From Baekduia alba (GTDB lineage: Bacteria > Actinomycetota > Thermoleophilia > Solirubrobacterales > Solirubrobacteraceae): DNA of 64,000 bases. The stretch is from positions 5,766,001 to 5,830,000 of the forward strand of contig NZ_CP114013.1 in assembly GCF_028416635.1 (NCBI RefSeq), in the 5' to 3' direction. Every line of letters begins with the position of its first letter. Positions within the stretch are counted from its first letter, which is position 1. A model generated the notes under the pieces. The model worked only from the letters and a program-made list of their open reading frames with translations, ran no database searches and had not been told where the DNA came from. Below, piece after piece: positions 8,199 to 17,877 of this stretch. The position numbers were made by a program, and so were the translations under genes.

Positions 8199-9118
8199 TC
8201 CTCGTCGCGCTGGCCATCCTGGCGTCGACGCTCGTCGGGGCCGGCGCCGAGCACCGCTTCGGCATGGGCGCGCAGCGGTTCGCGCGCGGCCTGATCGACG
8301 TGATGGTGTGGGGCCTGCTGCCGTTCATCGTGTTCTTCGTCGTCGCGCGGCTGCACCTGGGCGGCGGCGTCGGGATCGGCCTGCTGCTCGGGTTCCTGGA
8401 GCTGGCGATCGTCGGCGTCCTGGCCGCCCAGATCGGGACGCGCGTGCTGAAGCTGCCGCGGCCGAGCGTCGGGACCCTGATCCTCACGGTCATCCTGGGC
8501 AACACGGGGTACTTGGGCATCCCGCTCGTCGCCGCGCTGCTCGGCCACCACGCGCTCGCGCCCGCGATCGCCTGGGACACGGTCGTCAGCCAGGTCATGC
8601 TGTACACGGCGGGGTTCGCGGTGGGCGCCGCGTACGGGACCGAGGCCGGCGAGACCCCGCGCGACCGCGCGCGGGCGTTCCTGATGAAGAACCCGGTGCT
8701 GTGGGCGCTGCTGGCCGGGCTGCTCGCGCCGAACGTGCTCGCGCCGGAGGCGGTCGTGAGCGTCGCGCGCTTCTGCGCCGCCTTCGCCGTCCTGCCGCTC
8801 GGCTTCTTCATCCTCGGCGTGAACCTGATGGCCGAGCGCGAGGAGGGCGTCTTCGGCTTCCCGCCGCCGCTGACGCCCGCCGTCGGCGTCGCGCTCGGGC
8901 TCCGGATGGCGGTCGCTCCGGCGTTGTTGTACGTGTTCTCAAAGCTGACGCTCGACGTGCCGGACGCCTACCTGCTGCAGGCCGGGATGGCGTCCGGGAT
9001 CAACTCGCTGATCGTCAGCCACCTGTACGGGTTGGACCTCAGGCTGGCCGCGAGCGCGATCGCCTGGTCCACGACGCTGGTCGTCGCCCTCGCCCTCGTC
9101 CTGTCCCCGCTCCTCTAG
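8195..9118 (+). CDS. AEC (auxin efflux carrier)-family transporter
   Basis: 307 residues, about ten hydrophobic helices in the 5+5 arrangement of the AEC/bile-acid transporter fold. The [17 protein letters not shown] segment (about residues 92-108) is the broken-helix motif of the family, and the second half repeats it ([17 protein letters not shown]). GTG start in a GTGA overlap with the GalT-like gene indicates translational coupling. The family exports or imports small carboxylates such as malate; the substrate here is unknown. Confidence 0.82.
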   Translation: MILVALAILASTLVGAGAEHRFGMGAQRFARGLIDVMVWGLLPFIVFFVVARLHLGGGVGIGLLLGFLELAIVGVLAAQIGTRVLKLPRPSVGTLILTVILGNTGYLGIPLVAALLGHHALAPAIAWDTVVSQVMLYTAGFAVGAAYGTEAGETPRDRARAFLMKNPVLWALLAGLLAPNVLAPEAVVSVARFCAAFAVLPLGFFILGVNLMAEREEGVFGFPPPLTPAVGVALGLRMAVAPALLYVFSKLTLDVPDAYLLQAGMASGINSLIVSHLYGLDLRLAASAIAWSTTLVVALALVLSPLL

Positions 9119-9129
9119 GAGGACGTGCC

Positions 9130-9552
9130 ATGCGCGCCCTGATCCAACGCGTCAGCGAAGCACGAGTGGCCGTCGACGGCGAGACCGTCGGCGCGATCGG
9201 CCCGGGGTTGTTGGTGCTGTTGGGCGTGACCCACGACGACGACGAGGCCATCGGCGACCGCCTGGCCGACAAGGTCGCCGCCCTGCGGGTGTTCGAAGAC
9301 GCCGACGGCAAGATGAACGACGCGCTCGGCCCGGACCGCGAGATCCTGGTCGTGAGCCAGTTCACGCTCTACGGCGAGACCCGGAAGGGCAACCGCCCCT
9401 CCTTCGTCGCCGCCGCCCGCCCAGAGCACGCCGAGCCGCTCTACGAGCGCTTCCGCGCCCGCCTCGGCGCGCAGGGCGGCGTCTTCGGCGCGCACATGGA
9501 GGTGAGCCTGGTCAACGACGGCCCGGTGACGTTGATGATGGAGCTGCCGTAG
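9130..9552 (+). CDS. dtd: D-aminoacyl-tRNA deacylase
   Basis: 140 residues, the usual Dtd length. It removes D-amino acids (and glycine from tRNA-Ala) from mischarged tRNAs in the cytoplasm. Visible signatures are the N-terminal [13 protein letters not shown], the catalytic [17 protein letters not shown] block and the cross-subunit NDGPVT motif near the C-terminus. AGGAGG at 9117-9122, overlapping the upstream stop codon, sits 7 nt before the ATG and fixes the start. Probably co-transcribed with the transporter upstream. Confidence 0.96.
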   Translation: MRALIQRVSEARVAVDGETVGAIGPGLLVLLGVTHDDDEAIGDRLADKVAALRVFEDADGKMNDALGPDREILVVSQFTLYGETRKGNRPSFVAAARPEHAEPLYERFRARLGAQGGVFGAHMEVSLVNDGPVTLMMELP

Positions 9553-9589
9553 GTCTCCGCGTCACGGACCGCTGCTGCGCGCCACACCG

Positions 9590-9595
9590 TAAGGT
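9590..9595 (+). promoter_or_regulatory. -10 box (TAAGGT) for unknown acidic protein
   Basis: TAAGGT ends 8 nt before the ATG at 9604; the intervening bases are CCCCACCC, with no ribosome binding site, consistent with a leaderless start. Confidence 0.45.
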
Positions 9596-9603
9596 CCCCA
9601 CCC

Positions 9604-10257
9604 ATGCCGCCCGTGGACCGCTTCGTCCCCCGCTTCGCCGCCGAGCCTCCGCAGGAGCTGCTTCCGTACGGGCGCTGGGCCGACAAGCTGCGGGAGGAGT
9701 TCCTCGCGGCGTGCCTGAGCATCGAGGACGAGGTCGGGGAGCCCGGCGACATCGTGTGGTTCCCGGACCGGACGTGGGGTGGGCGGACGTACGTGCCCGC
9801 GACGTGTCGCACCTCGACCAACCTGGAGCTGTACGGCGTCGTCTCGTTCGCGCCCGCCGTCGAGGACGGCCAGGAGCCCGACCACTTCGTCGCGACCGCC
9901 GACTGGACCGAGGAGACGGTCGAGGCCAACCCGGAGTGGACGATCGACGTCTGCGAGGAGGTCGTCGGCGGCTGGCGCGGCGAGAGCGGCGCGGTCGCCG
10001 CGATGACCCTGGTCTGGGGCACGCCGGTCGTCGACCGGGTCGCGGTCGCGACCGCCGAGCTCGCCGACCTCGTCGTCGACCAGTGCATCCTGATCGAGAA
10101 CCGCTTCACGCTCCTCGCCCCGGACGACTACCGCGGCGACACGCTCGACGTCGCGGTGTTCGACGCCGTCGGCCGGGAGCTCGCCCGCGAGTCGCTGTAC
10201 GACGACGATGGCGAGGACGACGAAGACGGCGATGACGACGACCGGCCCGCCGCCTGA
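9604..10257 (+). CDS. Conserved-looking protein of unknown function with acidic tail
   Basis: 217 residues, soluble, no signal peptide. The body is rich in Trp, Asp and Glu (WFPDRTWGGRTYVPATCRT; ADWTEETVEANPEWTIDVCEE). The last 18 residues (DDDGEDDEDGDDDDRPAA) are almost all acidic. I do not recognise a family. The 3' end overlaps the start of kup by 26 nt (or 50 nt if the upstream kup ATG is used), suggesting translational coupling with potassium uptake. Confidence 0.75.
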   Translation: MPPVDRFVPRFAAEPPQELLPYGRWADKLREEFLAACLSIEDEVGEPGDIVWFPDRTWGGRTYVPATCRTSTNLELYGVVSFAPAVEDGQEPDHFVATADWTEETVEANPEWTIDVCEEVVGGWRGESGAVAAMTLVWGTPVVDRVAVATAELADLVVDQCILIENRFTLLAPDDYRGDTLDVAVFDAVGRELARESLYDDDGEDDEDGDDDDRPAA

Positions 10258-12184
10258 GCACACGCCCGGCGACGGGCACGGACACCAGCGCGAAGCGCTC
10301 CACGCCGGCGGCGCCGCGGCGCTGACCCTCGGCGCGCTCGGCATCGTCTTCGGCGACATCGGCACCTCGCCGCTGTACGCCCTGCAGAGCGTCTTCAGCG
10401 TCGACCACCACGCCGTCCACCCCACGCAGACGACGGTCTACGGCGTGATCTCGCTGGTCTTCTGGACCATCACGATCATCGTCTCGATCAAGTACGTGAC
10501 CTTGATCATGCGCGCCGACAACGAGGGCGAGGGCGGGATCATGGCCCTCATCGCGCGCATCCAGGGCGTGAGCCTGGAGCGGCGCTGGGCGCAGGTCGCG
10601 CTCGTCATGCTCGGCATCTTCGGCGCCAGCCTCTTCTACGGCGACGGCATGATCACGCCTGCGATCTCGGTGCTCTCCGCCGTCGAGGGCATGGAGATCG
10701 TGTCGCCGTCCTTCGAGGACTGGGTCGTCCCGATCACGCTCGCGATCCTCACGGTCCTGTTCTCGATCCAGCGCTTCGGCACCGGCGCCGTCGGGCGCGC
10801 GTTCGGCCCGATCATGGCGCTGTGGTTCACGCTGCTGGCCGTCAGCGGCACGGCCGAGGTCGTCAACCACCCCGGGATCCTGCGCGCGCTCTCCCCCACC
10901 TACGCCATCACCTTCATGGGCGAGCACGGCAGCACCGCGTTCATCGCGCTGGGCTCGGTCGTCCTCACGGTCACCGGCGCCGAAGCGCTGTACGCCGACA
11001 TGGGGCACTTCGGCCGCCCGCCGATCCGCCGCGCGTGGTTCGGCCTGGTCTTCCCGGCGCTGCTGCTGCAGTACATGGGCCAGGGCGCGCTGATCCTGCG
11101 CGAGCCCAAGGCCATCGACAACCCGTTCTTCCTGCTGATGCCGCACTGGTCGCGGATCCCGGTCGTGATCCTCGCGACGTTCGCGACGGTGATCGCGTCC
11201 CAGGCCGTGATCTCGGGTGCCTTCAGCGTCACGCGCCAGGCGATCGGACTCGGCTTCCTGCCGCGGCTGACGATCCGCCACACGTCGCGCGAGGCGATCG
11301 GCCAGGTCTACGCGCCGGCGGTGAACTGGGGGATCTTCGTCGCGGTCGTCGCGCTCGTCGTCGGCTTCCAGTCCTCCGAGCACCTCGCCTCGGCCTACGG
11401 CATCGCGGTGACCGGGACGCTGGCGATCGACACGATCCTGTTCTTCGTCGTCGTCCACGTCGTCTGGCGCAAGCCGCTGCGCACCGCGATCGCCGGCGGC
11501 GCCATCTTCCTCACCGTCGACCTCACGTACTTCACCGCCAACCTGCCCAAGGTCGCCCACGGCGGCTGGTTCCCGCTGCTCATCGCCGGCCTGATCTTCG
11601 TGGTGCTGACGACCTGGCAGAAGGGCCGCGAGATCCTCACGGCCAACCGCACCGAGCTCGAGGGTCCGCTGCGCGACTTCGTCGACGAGGTCCACGCCTC
11701 GGACCCGCCGGTGTTCCGCCCGCCGGCGACCGCGGTGTTCCTCAACGCCAACATCAAGACCACGCCGCTGGCGCTGCGCGCGAACGTCGAGCACAACCGC
11801 GTCCTGCACGACAACGTGGTGATCGTGTCGGTCGTCGTCGACCGCGTCCCGCACGTGCGCGAGACCCAGCGCGTGACCGTCGACGACCTCGGCTACGGCA
11901 ACGACGGCATCGTCCACATCACCGCCCACCACGGCTTCCAGGACGACGTCGACATCCCGCGCACGCTGCGCCGCGCGAGCAAGCGCCTGGAGGGCGACAT
12001 CGACGTCGCCCACGCCAGCTACTTCATCTCGCGCATGACCATCGTCATGACCAGGAAGCCCGGGATGGCGCGCTGGCGCAAGAAGCTCTTCATGGCCATG
12101 TCGCGCAACACGTCGAACCCCGTGGGCTACTTCGGCCTCCCCGACGACCGCACGGTCGTCATGGGGTCGCACGTCGAGTTGTAG
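10232..12184 (+). CDS. kup: KUP-family potassium uptake transporter
   Basis: 650 residues, about twelve transmembrane helices then a hydrophilic C-terminal domain, the standard Kup/Trk-D layout. The family signature GDIGTSPLYA lies at residues 41-50, and FYGDGMITPAISVLSAVEG follows near 140. It imports K+ with protons across the cytoplasmic membrane. The ATG at 10232 (MTTTGPPP) is preferred over one at 10208 because it shortens the overlap with the upstream gene and has GAGGA about 14 nt upstream; neither start has a strong ribosome site. The stop lies 2 nt from the end of the convergent ybaK. Confidence 0.94.
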   Translation: MTTTGPPPEHTPGDGHGHQREALHAGGAAALTLGALGIVFGDIGTSPLYALQSVFSVDHHAVHPTQTTVYGVISLVFWTITIIVSIKYVTLIMRADNEGEGGIMALIARIQGVSLERRWAQVALVMLGIFGASLFYGDGMITPAISVLSAVEGMEIVSPSFEDWVVPITLAILTVLFSIQRFGTGAVGRAFGPIMALWFTLLAVSGTAEVVNHPGILRALSPTYAITFMGEHGSTAFIALGSVVLTVTGAEALYADMGHFGRPPIRRAWFGLVFPALLLQYMGQGALILREPKAIDNPFFLLMPHWSRIPVVILATFATVIASQAVISGAFSVTRQAIGLGFLPRLTIRHTSREAIGQVYAPAVNWGIFVAVVALVVGFQSSEHLASAYGIAVTGTLAIDTILFFVVVHVVWRKPLRTAIAGGAIFLTVDLTYFTANLPKVAHGGWFPLLIAGLIFVVLTTWQKGREILTANRTELEGPLRDFVDEVHASDPPVFRPPATAVFLNANIKTTPLALRANVEHNRVLHDNVVIVSVVVDRVPHVRETQRVTVDDLGYGNDGIVHITAHHGFQDDVDIPRTLRRASKRLEGDIDVAHASYFISRMTIVMTRKPGMARWRKKLFMAMSRNTSNPVGYFGLPDDRTVVMGSHVEL

Positions 12185-12186
12185 TT

Positions 12187-12600
12187 CTAGGACCCGGCCG
12201 CGCGGACGCGCACGCGCGCGGGCGTCCCGTTGGTGCGCCGCAGCAGCTCGACCGGCGCGATCGGGAACACCTTGGCCGGATGCCCGGCCGCCGCCCAGAC
12301 CTCGTCGTAGGTCATGAGGTCCTCGTCGACGAGCGTCTCCAGCGGCGCCGGATGCCCGTACGGCGCGACCCCGCCGATCGCCTGACCCGTGACCTCGCGG
12401 ACCGTCGCGGCCCGAGCGCGCTCGACGCCCAACGCCTCCTCGTCGACGCGGTTGGCCCCGGAGCAGAGCACCAGGACCGGAACGCCATCGCGCAGGAAGA
12501 CCAAGGACTTGACGATGGCGCCGACATCGACCCCGATCGCCGCCGCCGCCTGCTCGGCGGTATGCGCGGGCTCGGCGAACTCGCGGACGTTGTCGTACAT
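12187..12600 (-). CDS. ybaK: YbaK/ProX-type aminoacyl-tRNA deacylase, short form
   Basis: 137 residues from the ATG at 12600 (MYDNVREF). The YbaK fold signature AAAIGVDVGAIVKSLVF carries the expected lysine, and GAPYGHP-like VAPYGHPAPLETLVDEDL matches the substrate-pocket loop. These enzymes hydrolyse misacylated tRNA-Pro or tRNA-Cys. The usual first 15-20 residues (an amphipathic helix before VREF) are absent. The frame extends upstream to 12756, but that stretch has no family resemblance, and a TACGCT -10 box ends 6 nt before the chosen ATG. Confidence 0.8.
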   Translation of the reverse strand: MYDNVREFAEPAHTAEQAAAAIGVDVGAIVKSLVFLRDGVPVLVLCSGANRVDEEALGVERARAATVREVTGQAIGGVAPYGHPAPLETLVDEDLMTYDEVWAAAGHPAKVFPIAPVELLRRTNGTPARVRVRAAGS

Positions 12601-12606
12601 GGGCGA

Positions 12607-12612
12607 AGCGTA
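12607..12612 (-). promoter_or_regulatory. -10 box (TACGCT) for ybaK
   Basis: Minus-strand TACGCT, gap of 6 nt (TCGCCC), then the ATG at 12600. The same hexamer and gap are found before the PH-protein gene at 2682. Indicates a leaderless start. Confidence 0.5.
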
Positions 12613-12733
12613 TGCGGTGGTGTCGCGAGCGCGGGCCGGCGTCCAGCGCCGGACGTCGCGCGCGAGGTGAACGGTGGTTCTGGGGGCCCATAGGCCACCA
12701 AAGCACCGCCGACCTCCGTCAACGGCGGGATTT

Positions 12734-12750
12734 GGGTTCCCGTGGAACCC
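12734..12750 (-). terminator. Hairpin downstream of the opp operon
   Basis: GGGTTCC (12734-12740) and GGAACCC (12744-12750) form a 7-bp stem with a 3-nt loop, 49 nt beyond the oppF stop. A second GC-rich hairpin, GCCGCGG 12772-12778 / CCGCGGC 12787-12793, lies between. There is no T-run, so this could be a weak or factor-dependent terminator. Confidence 0.4.
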
Positions 12751-12798
12751 CGACACGCCGCCGACCCAACGGCCGCGGCGCGTCCGCCGCGGCGGCCC

Positions 12799-13859
12799 CT
12801 ACGCCGCCGCCGTCGGCACGCGCCGAGCGATCTCCTCGTCGGTCAGCGGGAAGTGGCAGGCGGCGACGTTGCCGCCGTCCTTGACCTCGAGCTCCGGGTA
12901 GGTGACGTCGCACGTGCCCTCGACGAACTTCGGGCAGCGCGTGTGGAAGCGGCAGGCCGACGGCGGGTTGGCCGGCGACGGGACGTCCCCGCCGAGCACC
13001 TGGCGGTTCTTGTTGCGCGCCAGGCGCGGGTCCGGGACCGGGACCGCCGACAGCAGCGCGCCGGTGTACGGGTGGCGCGGGTGGTTGTAGAGGTCGTCGG
13101 ACTCCGCCAGCTCGACGATCTTGCCGAGGTACATCACGGCGACGCGGTCGCACGTGTGGCGGACGACCGACAGGTCGTGCGCGATGAAGATGATCGTCAG
13201 CCCCAGCTCGCGCTGCAGGTCCTTGAGCAGGTTCAGCACCTGCGCCTGGATCGACACGTCGAGCGCGGAGACCGGCTCGTCGGCCACGATCAGCTTCGGC
13301 TTCAGCGCGATCGCGCGGGCGACGCCGATGCGCTGGCGCTGGCCGCCGGAGAACTGGTGCGGCAGGCGGTTGTAGTGCTCGGGGTTGAGCCCGACCTGCT
13401 CCATCAGGTCCTGGACCAGGCCCTTGCGCTTGCGCTCGTCGGTCTCGACGCCGTGGATGATGAACGGCTCGCCGATGATCGTGCCGACCGTCTTGCGCGG
13501 GTTCAGCGACGAGTACGGGTCCTGGAAGATCATCTGCATCTCGCGACGCAGCGGCTTGAGCTCCCGGCGCGAGAGGCCGGCGATGTCGCGGCCCTCCCAC
13601 GTGATCGAGCCGCCGGTGGGCGCGAGCAGGCGCGTGATCAGGCGCGCGGTCGTCGACTTGCCGCAGCCGGACTCGCCGACCAGGCCGAGCGTCTCGCCGC
13701 GCTTGACGTCGAAGGTGATGCCGTCGACGGCCTTGACCGCGCCGACCTGGCGCTGGACCAGGAAGCCGGAGCGGATCGGGAAGTGCATCTCCAGGTCGCG
13801 GACCTTGACCAGCGTGTCGCCGCCGGCGCCGACCGTGCCCAGCTCCTGCTGCTGCTCGC

Positions 13860-13863
<4 letters not shown>
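12799..13863 (-). CDS. oppF: Oligopeptide/dipeptide ABC importer ATPase (OppF/DppF)
   Basis: 354 residues. Walker [13 protein letters not shown] signature [15 protein letters not shown], Walker [13 protein letters not shown], followed by the oligopeptide-transporter C-terminal extension with clustered cysteines ([26 protein letters not shown]), which in this family can bind an Fe-S cluster. With OppD it forms the ATPase heterodimer energising peptide uptake. The ATG overlaps the oppD stop by 4 nt. Last gene of the five-gene operon. Confidence 0.94.
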
Positions 13864-14963
<1,100 letters not shown>

Positions 14964-14980
14964 GGGACTCACCCTCCCAC

Positions 14981-15937
14981 TTAGTAGCGCACGCGCGGGT
15001 CGAGGAACGCGTACAGGATGTCCACGACCAGGCTCATGATGGCCACGCTGGCGGCCAGGACGATCGTCGTGCCCTGGATCGTGGCAAGGTCACCGCGCTG
15101 GATCGCGTCGAATGAGAGACGGCCGACGCCGTCGATGTTGAAGACGGTCTCCGTCAGGATCGCGCCGCCCATCAGGATGCCGATGTCCAGGCCGAGCACG
15201 GTGATCACGGGGGTGATCGCCGAGCGCACGCCGTGGCGCAGGACGACGCGCCGCTCGTTCAGGCCCTTGGCCCGCGCGGTGCGGATGTAGTCCTCGCTCA
15301 TCGTCTCCAGCAGGTTGGAGCGCAGGAGCCGGGCGTAGATCGCGGCGAAGGCCGCGGCCAACACGCACCACGGCATGACCATGGCCCAGCACTTGGCCGG
15401 GAAGGTGTGCGCGTCCTGGTAGGCGCCGGCGCCCGGGAAGATCTTCCACTTGCCGATGTCATCGCTGAACAGGTACAGCGAGACGAGGCCCATCCAGTAC
15501 ACGGGCGCCGAGATCGCGACGAGCGCCCCGCCCATCAGGAAGCGGTCCCAGAAGGAGCCGCGCCGCGTGGCGGAGACGATGCCGATGACCACGCCGCTGA
15601 CGAACCAGACGAGCGCCGCGCCCAGGACCAGGAAGATCGTGTTCGGGAGGCGGTCGAAGATCAGCGACCGCACCGACGTGTTGTTGATGAAGCTGTCGCC
15701 GAAGTCGAAGTGCAGCCAGAGCGCCTTCGTGTAGTCGACGTATTGCGCCGGGAGGGACTTGTCGAGGCCAAGCTGGTGCTTGATGGCCTTGATCAGGTCC
15801 GGGGACGGATCGCGCCCCGCGCGCAGCGCGGCCGGATCGGCCGTCGGAAGCACGTAGAAGATGAGGAAGGTGACCGCGGTGATCACCAACAGGAGCAGGA
15901 TCGTCCAGAGGACGCGTCGAGCGATGTAGCTGGCCAT
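14981..15937 (-). CDS. oppB: Peptide ABC importer permease (OppB/DppB)
   Basis: 318 residues, six transmembrane helices starting right at the N-terminus (RRVLWTILLLLVITAVTFLIF). A large extracytoplasmic segment follows helix 1. The EAA loop that docks on the ATPases is seen in IRTARAKGLNERRVVLRHGVR (split here by helix context). The C-terminus DILYAFLDPRVRY is typical of the DppB family. Pairs with OppC to form the membrane pore. It starts 75 nt after oppA, across a strong RNA hairpin. Confidence 0.94.
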   Translation of the reverse strand: MASYIARRVLWTILLLLVITAVTFLIFYVLPTADPAALRAGRDPSPDLIKAIKHQLGLDKSLPAQYVDYTKALWLHFDFGDSFINNTSVRSLIFDRLPNTIFLVLGAALVWFVSGVVIGIVSATRRGSFWDRFLMGGALVAISAPVYWMGLVSLYLFSDDIGKWKIFPGAGAYQDAHTFPAKCWAMVMPWCVLAAAFAAIYARLLRSNLLETMSEDYIRTARAKGLNERRVVLRHGVRSAITPVITVLGLDIGILMGGAILTETVFNIDGVGRLSFDAIQRGDLATIQGTTIVLAASVAIMSLVVDILYAFLDPRVRY

Positions 15938-15964
15938 GTGGTGGAAAAGGCTCCCCCGTACGCC

Positions 15965-15994
15965 GCCGCCCCGAGGCGTGAGCCCCGGGGCGGC
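15965..15994 (-). terminator. Attenuator-like hairpin between oppA and oppB
   Basis: GCCGCCCCG (15965-15973) pairs with CGGGGCGGC (15986-15994), and an inner GGC/GCC pair extends the stem. It sits just past the oppA stop. Such hairpins after a binding-protein gene partly terminate transcription or protect the 3' end, so that more binding protein than permease is made. Confidence 0.55.
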
Positions 15995-16012
15995 AGAGAC
16001 GGATCTCGTGAG

Positions 16013-17803
16013 CTACTTGATCGAGGTGAAGGACAGGTCCCAGAGCGCGATGTACGGGTTCGCGACGCCGTTGACGTTCTTCGAACGCACCAGCGTGGTC
16101 TTGTCCCAGATGAACGGGATGCCGGCGGCATCCTGGACGATCATCTTGTCGACGTTGGCCCACGCCTGGAGGCGTGCGTCACCCTCGAGCAGCGCCGCCT
16201 TGTTCATGGCGTCGTCGACCTTGGGGTCGTTCAACATCGAGTAGTTGATGTTGCCGCTCTGGCGGTTGATGAGCGAGCCCTTGAAGACCGGCTCCAACAT
16301 CGACTGCGGATCGGCGAAGTCCTTGAACCAGCCGGCGCCACCGCACATGCCGACCTTCTTGGACGGGACCTGGCACCAATCCGTGTACACGGCGTCCTGC
16401 GGGACCAGGCGCAGACGGGTCTTGAAGCCCATCTTCTGCAGCTGGGCCGAGGCGACTTCGGCCTGGGCCTTGCCCGGGTCGGCGTTGGCGCCGACGATCA
16501 GGATCTCGTCGTTGCCCTCGTACTTGCCCGAGGCGTAGCCGGCGGCCTTGAAGTACTTCGCGGCCACGGCCATGTCGCCGTCTTCGTTCTTGTCGTTGAA
16601 GTAATCGATGTCCGGGAAGCCCTTGAAGCCACCGGATTGATCGAAGCCCGGGAAGTCCGGCGGCAGCCAGTGCGTGGCGATGTCGCCGACGTACTTGCCA
16701 CCACGCGCCAGACGCGCCGCGTTCCGGGAGAAGCCCGCCATCACGGCCTTGCGGACGTTGATGTTGTCGAACGGCTTGACCTCGGTGTTCAGCGGGAAGT
16801 AGCGGTAGCCACCCGACGGAACGGAGAGGTACTGGTCCTTCACCTGCGTGACGAGGTCCTTGAGGATGTTCGCCGGCGGGTTGGTGTCCAGCAGCATCGA
16901 CGAGCCGTCGATGACCTGACGGGCCGAGACGTTGGCGTCCGACGCGTTGGTGCGGATGAAGAACGAGTCCGCGTTCGCCGGGCGGTAGTCCGTCTTGGCG
17001 TCCCAGTTCGGGTTGCGCACCATCGAGATGCTCTTGCCGGGCTTGTAGCCGGTGAGCGAGCCGGAGCTGTTGTTCTCGATCATGTACGGGCCCGTGAACG
17101 CGACGTGCGTGTTGTACGTCGACGGGTTCTTGGCGTCGAACTTCGACGCGTACTCCTTGGGCACCGGCACCGTGATCGGCATCACCAGGGCGGCGACGAA
17201 CGAGACGGCGGTCGGGTCCTTCAGGTGGAAGACGATCGTCTGGTCGTCGGGCGTCTCGATGCCGGAGATCGGCTTGACGCCGGTCGTGGGCTTCGACGGC
17301 GCGCCGTCGATCACCGAGAAGTAGCCGGGGTACTGGCCGCCGACGTTGACCGAGAAGAAGCGCTCGATCGCGTACTTGACGTCGGCCGAGGTCACGTCAC
17401 GGTTGACCGGCGGCGCGTACTTGACGCCCGGGCGGATCTTGATCGTGACGGTCTTCTTGTCGCTGGAGACCTGAGCCTCGTCAGCGGCGAGGTCCGGCAC
17501 CGGCTTGTTGGCGTCGTCAGGCTTGAAGGAGTACAGCGGGCGGTTGGTCGCCAGCGTCACCATCTCGCCGAACGTGTAGTAGGTGTGGCCCGGGTCGACG
17601 AAGTCGACGTCGGAGGCAGCAAGCATGGTGATCTTGCCGCCCTTCTTGGCGGGGGCGTCAGCCGTCTTGGCGTTCGACTCGGTGCCGGCGCTGCTCTTGG
17701 AGGTCGACGACGAGCTGTTGTCGTCGCCTCCACAGGCGGCGACCACGAACGCGAGCACGACGAGCATGCCCGCCACCAGGAATCGGAGGTGACTCCGAGA
17801 CAT
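16013..17803 (-). CDS. oppA: Peptide-binding lipoprotein of the ABC importer (SBP_bac_5)
   Basis: 596 residues. The signal peptide ends in a lipobox (LAFVVAACGG) with Cys24 as the lipidation site, followed by a Ser-rich tether. The mature part is a family 5 extracellular solute-binding protein (PVPDLAADEAQVSSDKKTVT and similar blocks). It captures peptides outside the membrane and hands them to OppBC. The ATG at 17803 has AAAGGA 7 nt upstream. It lies in the middle of the operon, flanked by RNA hairpins on both sides. Confidence 0.93.
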   Translation of the reverse strand: MSRSHLRFLVAGMLVVLAFVVAACGGDDNSSSSTSKSSAGTESNAKTADAPAKKGGKITMLAASDVDFVDPGHTYYTFGEMVTLATNRPLYSFKPDDANKPVPDLAADEAQVSSDKKTVTIKIRPGVKYAPPVNRDVTSADVKYAIERFFSVNVGGQYPGYFSVIDGAPSKPTTGVKPISGIETPDDQTIVFHLKDPTAVSFVAALVMPITVPVPKEYASKFDAKNPSTYNTHVAFTGPYMIENNSSGSLTGYKPGKSISMVRNPNWDAKTDYRPANADSFFIRTNASDANVSARQVIDGSSMLLDTNPPANILKDLVTQVKDQYLSVPSGGYRYFPLNTEVKPFDNINVRKAVMAGFSRNAARLARGGKYVGDIATHWLPPDFPGFDQSGGFKGFPDIDYFNDKNEDGDMAVAAKYFKAAGYASGKYEGNDEILIVGANADPGKAQAEVASAQLQKMGFKTRLRLVPQDAVYTDWCQVPSKKVGMCGGAGWFKDFADPQSMLEPVFKGSLINRQSGNINYSMLNDPKVDDAMNKAALLEGDARLQAWANVDKMIVQDAAGIPFIWDKTTLVRSKNVNGVANPYIALWDLSFTSIK

Positions 17804-17826
17804 GTGCGGTCCTTTCGTAATGGACT

Positions 17827-17849
17827 GCCGAGCGTTCTCAGGGCTCGGC
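17827..17849 (-). other. RNA hairpin in the oppC-oppA intergenic region
   Basis: GCCGAGC (17827-17833) pairs with GCTCGGC (17843-17849) around a 9-nt loop. It ends 23 nt before the oppA start codon, outside the ribosome site. It may stabilise a processed oppA message at its 5' end, in partnership with the hairpin after oppA. Confidence 0.45.
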
Positions 17850-17877
17850 CATGGGGATGGGCGGCGTCGCACGTGCA

